Source of the DNA: Papilionanthe hookeriana x Papilionanthe teres
Lineage: Eukaryota > Streptophyta > Magnoliopsida > Asparagales > Orchidaceae
Reading direction: 5' to 3'
Assembly (NCBI GenBank): GCA_022702705.1
Contig: CM040421.1
Span: forward strand, 65,864,697-65,928,696
Length of the DNA: 64,000 nt
The translations under genes were made by a program, and so were the position numbers. The notes beneath the pieces are model-generated. The model made no database searches, was not told where the DNA came from, and saw nothing but the letters and a program-made list of their open reading frames with translations. This document shows, piece after piece, positions 58,457 to 64,000 of this stretch (positions are counted from its first letter, which is position 1; every line of letters begins with the position of its first letter).

Positions 58457-59716
58457 TCACAGCAGTTCCAAAGGCTTTAGTCCTTCGAGCTCTGGTATCG
58501 GTTGATATCCGTCTGGTCGTTTGTCAGGTTTCATTCGTCGCATGGTAATGGAGATTAGTAGCTTGTTGACACTGGGTATGCAGTTTTTCACAAAATCTGC
58601 ACCGTTCCCTTGGAACAGAAGAACTGATCCTCGGGTTAAAAGGACGTGGCATGTCCCTTCAAATTCTCCAGGTCCCAAGATTTGTATCTCTCTTTCGAAT
58701 ATCACGGAGCAGCGATTCATTAAAGAGAGAGTACAAAATGGTCTTTCAAAATCATGACTGTCGATGTGAGGAGGGATACAATCCCCTCTATTATACATAT
58801 TAATGATGCAGCTATCGGGAACACAATCCGCAGGTATGATCCCCCAAGTAACGAGTCGTCTGATAATGTGGATTATCACAACGGGTAAAGGGTCGACTTG
58901 TTCATGTCGTAGAATCCCAGGAAGATTTCCTTCTCTGTCTCTTGCATAGTTATAGCAACATCCGTATTGAATGGTTTGTCTACCCTTACCTCAAATCCAT
59001 TTACTAGGTTCATAATGGGTCCTCCTTCGAAGGCGTCCAGCCCTACCATGATCTCGGGCTTCTATGATGTGGTTGATGATAGCAGCTTGTTCAGTTTCAT
59101 CAAATATTCTGGTAAAAAGGTTAAGACCATCCAGAATATTTATTGTTCTTTTATTCACATATTTATACTGTTCGAAAGTTCTCCACTCAATGGCACGAAT
59201 TCATCGTATCTCTTCCTCTGAGTGATTCTTTTCATCGGATACCCTCAAATATTGAGTAGGTGTGACCGATGGTGGAGTGACGACTGCTTTGCCCTCCTTT
59301 TTTTCTGTAAGGTCTAGATTTGTCGTTTCTGATATTATTTCCTCAAACGGAGTATTGATAGTCGGTGATTTTAACTGACTCATATCTTTCATGTCCTGTT
59401 TCTCTTGTAATTGTTTTTGTCGTTTTAGTCGTTTATTACGATTTTGTCTTTGCGATCTGGTGAATCCTGTCGTTGGATTTTTGGTTCCTGATGTTGACGC
59501 TCCTTGTACAGAGGAAATCATGAATTCTGCTTCATCTGAGCTATCATTGATTGTGAAGTCATATTCTTCGGGTTGTCGGAGTTTGAATTCTATCAAAGGT
59601 GTTTGCAGATTAACTTCACTGTGATTCACCAGATAAAGTAACGATCCATGATATATGGGTTCAACCTGCAATAGGTCGAAATCAAAGTGAACTCGGTCCC
59701 CGCGTCCATATGCCAA
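58457..59716 (-). pseudogene. AlkB-like (ALKBH9/10-type) 2-oxoglutarate/Fe(II) dioxygenase ORF carried by Tat element G (inactivated)
   Basis: One frame of 419 codons with two in-frame TGA stops (59203-59201 and 58993-58991). Residues 1-170 are unlike anything I know: a start RVHFDFDLLQVEPIYHGSLL, then a Ser/Thr-, Lys- and Gln-rich linker. Residues about 185-420 are a complete plant ALKBH9/10-type domain: INILDGLNLFTRIFDETEQ, AGRLRRRTHYEPSKW, GKGRQTIQYGCCYNYARD, PGILRHEQVDPLP, CVPDSCIINMYNRGDCIPPH, then HIDSHDF, GNGADFVKNC and ISITMRRM. The family removes m6A from RNA. The HxD iron ligands are kept (His317, Asp319). The distal His is Asn378, and the first Arg of the R-x5-R clamp is Leu387. 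It follows integrase by 193 bp on the same strand and has no introns, so it belongs to the element, not to a host locus. The start at TTG 59716 is only the limit of the open frame. Confidence 0.88.
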
Positions 59717-59909
59717 CGGTCCAAGGCAAAAGTCATATTATTTCGGAATGAGAAAAATAATCTGTCTTCAGGCATTTTTTCTGAAAATATCAAGACAGAA
59801 TATCATTTTAGATTTTCAAATGTTTGTTCAACAAATGAAAGAGATGTCGCAAACCATCAAAGATGATTTTTGAAAGGATAATTTATTGTCCCATTTTATA
59901 AATAAGTCT

Positions 59910-60950
59910 TTATTCATTTCCCTTTTTGTATGTCGCGTAGTATTTCTTTAGAAAACGCCCATTGATTGGAGGTAGGATTCTTTCTCCTTGACAATCCACC
60001 AATTGGTAGGATCCTTCGGAATATGTCTTTTCGATTACATATGGACCTTCCCATATGGGTTTGAATTTGCCACCTATCTTTCGATGAGCTAGTATAGGTC
60101 TTTGAAGAACTAAAACTAATTCACCGATTTGAAAGGTTCTAGGACGAACTAGTTTGTCGTAAGCTCGTATCATTTTTGCATGATACAATTCAAGATTCTG
60201 TTGGGCTTGCAGACGTTTGCCCTCCAAATTTTCAAGTTCTTCAAGTCGCAACTTGACATTTTCTTCTTCAGTTATTTTATCAGTTATTACGATTCTGAGA
60301 GAAGGAATTTGGACTTCTAGAGGCAAAATGGCTTCAAAACCATATACCAAAGCAAATGGTGTAGACCGTGTTGGAGTTCGGTATGTAGTTCTATAAGCCC
60401 ATAAAGCTTCTATTAGTCGTTCATGCCACTGTCTCGGGCTATTACTTAATGTCTTTTTCAAGATTTGCACCAATGTTTTATTGAAAGCTTCAGCTAATCC
60501 ATTGGCTTTAGGGTAATAGATTATGAAATATCTCCAGTCAATCCCATGCCTTTGGATAAAGTGATTCATTTTTGTGTTTTTGAAGGCCAACCCATTATCT
60601 GATATGACTCTTCGAGGAATCCCAAATCTATAAACGATATGGGTTTTAAAGAAGTGGAGAACTTGTTCTACCTATTTAGAAAAATAGTCAGTAGTTGCCA
60701 GAATAAATTTATGGCCTTTGGAGGATGGAGGATCTATAGGGCCCACTATGTCAGTACCCCAGCATTCAAATGGCCATGATGCAATGGTCGAATGTAGGAC
60801 ATTTGGAGGTTGATGTAAAACTACTCCATGTATTTGACATTGATGACATTTCTTTGCAATGTCAAGACAATCTGTCATCATTGTTGGCAATAATAACCCA
60901 TTCTTTTTATTTTCATTTTCATTTTGGGCCCAGATTGATGTGCACCACAT
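59910..60950 (-). pseudogene. Element G: integrase (nearly complete, broken)
   Basis: The H2C2 zinc region is split by a frameshift at about 60905 (EVHSSLCGAHQSGPKM in one frame, then DCLDIAKKCHQCQIHG). Core: ECWGTDIVGPIDPPSSKGHK (first Asp), a TAG stop after ATTDYFSK and a likely short deletion there, VISDNGLAFKNTKMN (second Asp) and YYPKANGLAEAFNKTLVQIL (catalytic Glu). The C-terminal part to 59910 is open for 226 codons (LALWAYRTTYRTPTRSTPFA-like segment, GKFKPIWEGPYVIEKTYSEG). Tat lineage. It is better preserved than the integrases of B and D, so G is the younger insertion. Confidence 0.9.
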
Positions 60951-62147
60951 AAACTCGAATGAACTTCTTTAACAATCTCTCGAGCTTCAATTTGGTTTAA
61001 ACATCTTAACCACATTTGATCAAAAGATCGTTTGTAAAGGACGTCATTTATTAGAGCATATGATAATGCTCTTTGTTTAATTTGGTTGGCAATAGAACTA
61101 TTTTCAGGTAATTCTCCAGTTTGTAAATATTTGATGATTGGTTGTCGCCAATCATCCTTCTCGTCATTTATTGCCATTGTCATATTTTCACCGATTTTAT
61201 GCAAATTATCCATATCAATTTGAGAAAGAACTTTTCGTCCTTTTATAGAAATCGGTATGTCATCTTCTTCTGGACATGCAAATTCCTTCGCAAGTTTTGC
61301 CAGAGCATCCGCTAGAGAATTGTCTCCTCTCGGGATTAAGAAGAATGTTACATCAGGAATTTGTTGAAGTAATTTCAGAGTGTAACGGGAATATTGTTCA
61401 AGTCGTGGTTTCAGAATTTTGTATTTGCCAAAAATTTGATTGATAATTAATTGGGAATCTCCATAGATATCATTATTCTCAATTTCCATTAATATTGTCA
61501 ATTCTAGACCGGTTATGAGCGCTTCATATTTGGCTTCGTTATTCGTGCATGGTTCTGTCAAATGATAGGAAAAGGGCATCATCATTTTGTCTGGAGTAAT
61601 GAAAATTAATCCTACTCTGGCTTTGCCTTGTATGATTGTCTGATTGTCTTTGTCTTTCCATGCAAACGATGCTCCGTCAAAGTAGAGTTCCCATCGTTGC
61701 ATGTTAGAATTTTTTACTTCTGATATTTGTTCATCAGGTAGATCGTCATTAAGGGGTGATCCTGTTAGAATTGGGTGTGCCGCTAAGAAATCTGCTAGGA
61801 TTTGTCCTTTAATTGCACGTAGCGGTACAAATGTTATGTCGAATTGTAACAAGATCATTGCCCATCTTTCTAATCTACCAGAAAGTGTCGGTCGTGTTAT
61901 TAAATATTGTAATGGGTTGACTCTTGAAATAAGAGTTACTTTATGAGAAAGCATATAATGTCTTAGCTTTTGAACTTTGAAGATCAAGGCTAAATAATGC
62001 TTCTCAATTTTCGGATATTTTATTTCCGTTGGAAGTAAACAACGACTTAAGTAGTATATCGCATTTTTTTTTCCTTCATCATTTACTTGTGCTAGTAAAG
62101 CTCCAAGTGAATTGTCCAATGTCGCGGTGTAAAGGATTAAAGGTCTT
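60906..62147 (-). CDS. Element G: RNase H, archaeal-type RNase H and start of integrase (Tat Pol, 5' part cut off)
   Basis: An open frame of 413 codons. It starts inside the RT-linked RNase H (LDNSLGALLAQVNDEGKKNA, YYLSRCLLPTEIKYPKIEKH, GRLERWAMILLQFDI, IKGQILADFLAAHP). A second RNase H follows with all acidic residues: WELYFDGASFAWKD (Asp), PCTNNEAKYEALITGLELT (Glu), IYGDSQLIINQIFGKYK (Asp) and DNSLADALAKLAKE. Two RNase H domains in this order mark the Tat lineage (Ogre, Retand and relatives). The C-terminal 100 residues lead into the H2C2 integrase region. In element sense the RT itself is cut off at 62147 by LTR K, directly after the GRPLILYTAT text. The frame is clean, so G decayed less than B or D. 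Confidence 0.92.
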
Positions 62148-64000
62148 TGTCGGCATATTTTTAGGTTGTGTTTTATTTTGAAGAGGGGTCGCCTAACAGA
62201 AATCTGTCGGCGAATTTTTAATTTAATTAAAATAAATAATTTGAAAAGTAGTATTTGATTTTGAAAATAATTTCAAATTTGAAGGTTTTAAGGTATGAGA
62301 CTAAACCGATCTCACATCCCAAATAGTTTATATAAACGAGCATCGCACCATGAGCCGTGTATCTATCCCTAAGGATAGACACACCGCTTGACGGTGGGGC
62401 TCGATTAAATAAACTAGGAGATTTGTGACATCCGTTTGGTCTGCGAACCAATTTTATAAGCCGACAAAATTCCCCGCTTAATATGAAAACATTAAACGAG
62501 GGTTTATATTACACAGGTTCTTCAAAATTCCTTATAAGGGCAAGCCCCATAGTTAATTACATCTTAAGTGACGGGAATCACCTAAGAAAACTCTCGATAA
62601 TAATCAATAATTACGCTCTCGAGGATTTCGAAGTTTAAGTTTTCGAGGGATTGAATTTTGGAATTTCAATAGGGAATGGATCAAGTTTGGAACATTTTGT
62701 TTTGTGAATCCAAAGGAAGAAAAGTATGAGAAATCACAGATTCGAAGTGAACTTCGGTAATTTCCCGACTATCCTATTGTTTGGCTTAGATTTAAGAAAG
62801 TCCTAATATTTATTTAAATGTTTTGATTTTGTCAATTTTAATTAATTAGGACTTATATTTATATGATAGAATCATACAAATAGCCTTGAAGATGTGAGGG
62901 TTTATGTCGTATCAGACGACTACCTCGGAATCCTAAGTCCGGTTAGGGCTTAATTTGCAGTGCAAATGCCTAACAAAAGGTTGAGGATTTATGTTGCATT
63001 AGGCAAACTACCTCGAAGTCCTATGGCTTGGTTATTTAATTCTAGGAAAGTTTTGCTGAAGTAGGTTCAAGTTTTGTTGATGACGATGGTCGTGTCTGCC
63101 CATGCATGCTCCGAGCTCCTTGTTGTCGCAGAGGTTTAGTTTTAGAAATCATAAATCAGGAGATGAGAAAAGTGTTTTGGTTTAGAGAAGTCTTAATTTT
63201 CCAAGTGTTTTTGTGTTTTAATTAAAACAAATCTTAAAGTTGATTATAACGACACCGGTTAATATCCCACGGTTCCATCCTTCCGGCATCATTATTTTTA
63301 TCGGATTCACTTAGTCCAGATGAATTTGCTAAACTCAACTGAATGAGTTCCACACTTTCATTTAGACCGTGGGAAATCCCGTTAGCAATGCGTAGGTTAC
63401 ATCATCCGAGGTATTCCCGATCATCCAACAGGACGTTTTAATTTAGTTGTAATTGTAGTTTTGTGTTCTGTTTGTGATTAAATTTTGAGTTGTTTTATAT
63501 TTTGAAATGTTGTGGCGGTGAATTTTATCTTGCAATGACTTTTAACTTAGTTTTGGTTTCGAGTTTTAGGGGCTATCCTAAAGGTGTGGGTTTTCATGCA
63601 ACAGTTGTCTTATCATGCAAGAAAAGTAAAGTGCATTTGCAATAAAGTAAATTGCAATAATGTAAATTGCAAGAAAGTAAATTGCAATAAAATAAAAGCG
63701 TACTGGAGGGTCTTCCCGTCATCCCAAGCTGCACTTAAAACACGATTAGAATATTTAAGCAAGTTCCTAGGTAAAGCTAAGGTAAGGGTTATGGTTTTCT
63801 ACCAAATTCCTAATCCTATAGCTAGTCATTTCCTATGACGTCTAGATCTTTGTGTTTTGGTTTGAAGACGATTTTCTTCATCAAAGAACAATTAAATTCA
63901 ATTGTTCTTATAAACATCCTATCATATTGAGGAAGTGCTTAAGAATAATCTTAAACATCTTTTCAATATTTCTAGGATTGTTTTAAGTCCAAATGAATTT
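62148..64000 (-). mobile_element. K: long Tat-type LTR inserted in pol of G, runs off right edge
   Basis: It begins TGTCGGCATATTTTTAGG and follows J from 25429 to about 27290 in the same orientation, including the CATCCGTTTGGTCT and GGTATTCCCGATCAT segments. The five bases before it are GTCTT (62143-62147), which should recur at its far end outside the window. It interrupts the RT-RNase H frame of G cleanly. Whether it is a solo LTR or part of a complete element cannot be seen here. Confidence 0.8.

Noticed and set aside
58457..59716. AlkB frame as a normal host ALKBH gene
   Set aside because: It has no introns across the whole domain, two in-frame stops, and lies between Tat integrase and the element's 3' tandem array and LTR on the same strand.

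Overview
This window is plant nuclear DNA made almost entirely of nested, broken LTR retrotransposons. The evidence is AT-rich sequence, several primer-binding sites matching the 3' end of plant tRNA-Asp, Athila-type Gag/Pol remains, Tat-type Pol with an extra RNase H, and no recognisable host gene, tRNA or rRNA. It looks like pericentromeric or other old heterochromatin. The species cannot be told from the sequence.

Layout. (1) 1-10552: two copies of a non-autonomous Athila-like element lie head to head. C is on the minus strand (1-3804) and A on the plus strand (4495-about 8880). Between their facing LTR ends is a 690-bp piece of an older element. Both copies have gag and a lysine/glutamate-rich tail but no protease, RT or integrase. 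(2) 10553-20746: an Athila-like element B on the plus strand (LTR, PBS, gag, protease, RT-RNase H, integrase, post-integrase ORF). It ends in an inverted leader-PBS-LTR (E, minus strand) instead of a direct 3' LTR. (3) 20747-22306: a fragment of a long Tat LTR (L) and about 530 bp that I cannot assign. (4) 22307-42381: a truncated plus-strand LTR (M), then Athila-like element D on the minus strand, with its 3' LTR at 23186-24951 and its truncated 5' LTR at 41812-42381. D is split by a 7,211-bp insertion J (25429-32639) flanked by a perfect 5-bp duplication, TATCC. J is best read as a solo LTR of the Tat type. (5) 42382-48848: a second, inverted and truncated long LTR (I) sitting in D's 5' LTR. 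(6) 48915-62147: Tat element G on the minus strand, with RNase H, archaeal-type RNase H, integrase, an AlkB-like ORF, a 111-bp tandem array, a hairpin and a 7.3-kb 3' LTR full of minisatellites. (7) 62148-64000: another long LTR (K) inserted in G's pol and running off the right edge.

Most notable: directly downstream of G's integrase, on the same strand and without introns, is an ORF of about 419 codons. Its C-terminal 235 or so residues are a full-length plant ALKBH9/10-type AlkB (2-oxoglutarate/Fe(II) RNA demethylase) domain. This copy is damaged: it has two in-frame TGA stops, Asn replaces the distal iron-binding His, and Leu replaces the first Arg of the 2-oxoglutarate clamp. An LTR retrotransposon that carries its own m6A-eraser-like gene would parallel the AlkB domains of plant flexiviruses and the reported role of host ALKBH9B in retrotransposon mobility.

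Other recurring features are paired GGCGCC-type palindromes 20-21 bp apart, found in both the LTRs and the 3' internal regions of the Athila-like elements, a conserved motif just after the integrase gene, and three inverted LTR pairs. Every coding region here appears broken, apart from a 139-codon coiled-coil ORF in D. Frameshifts and stops are described without reconstructing any protein.
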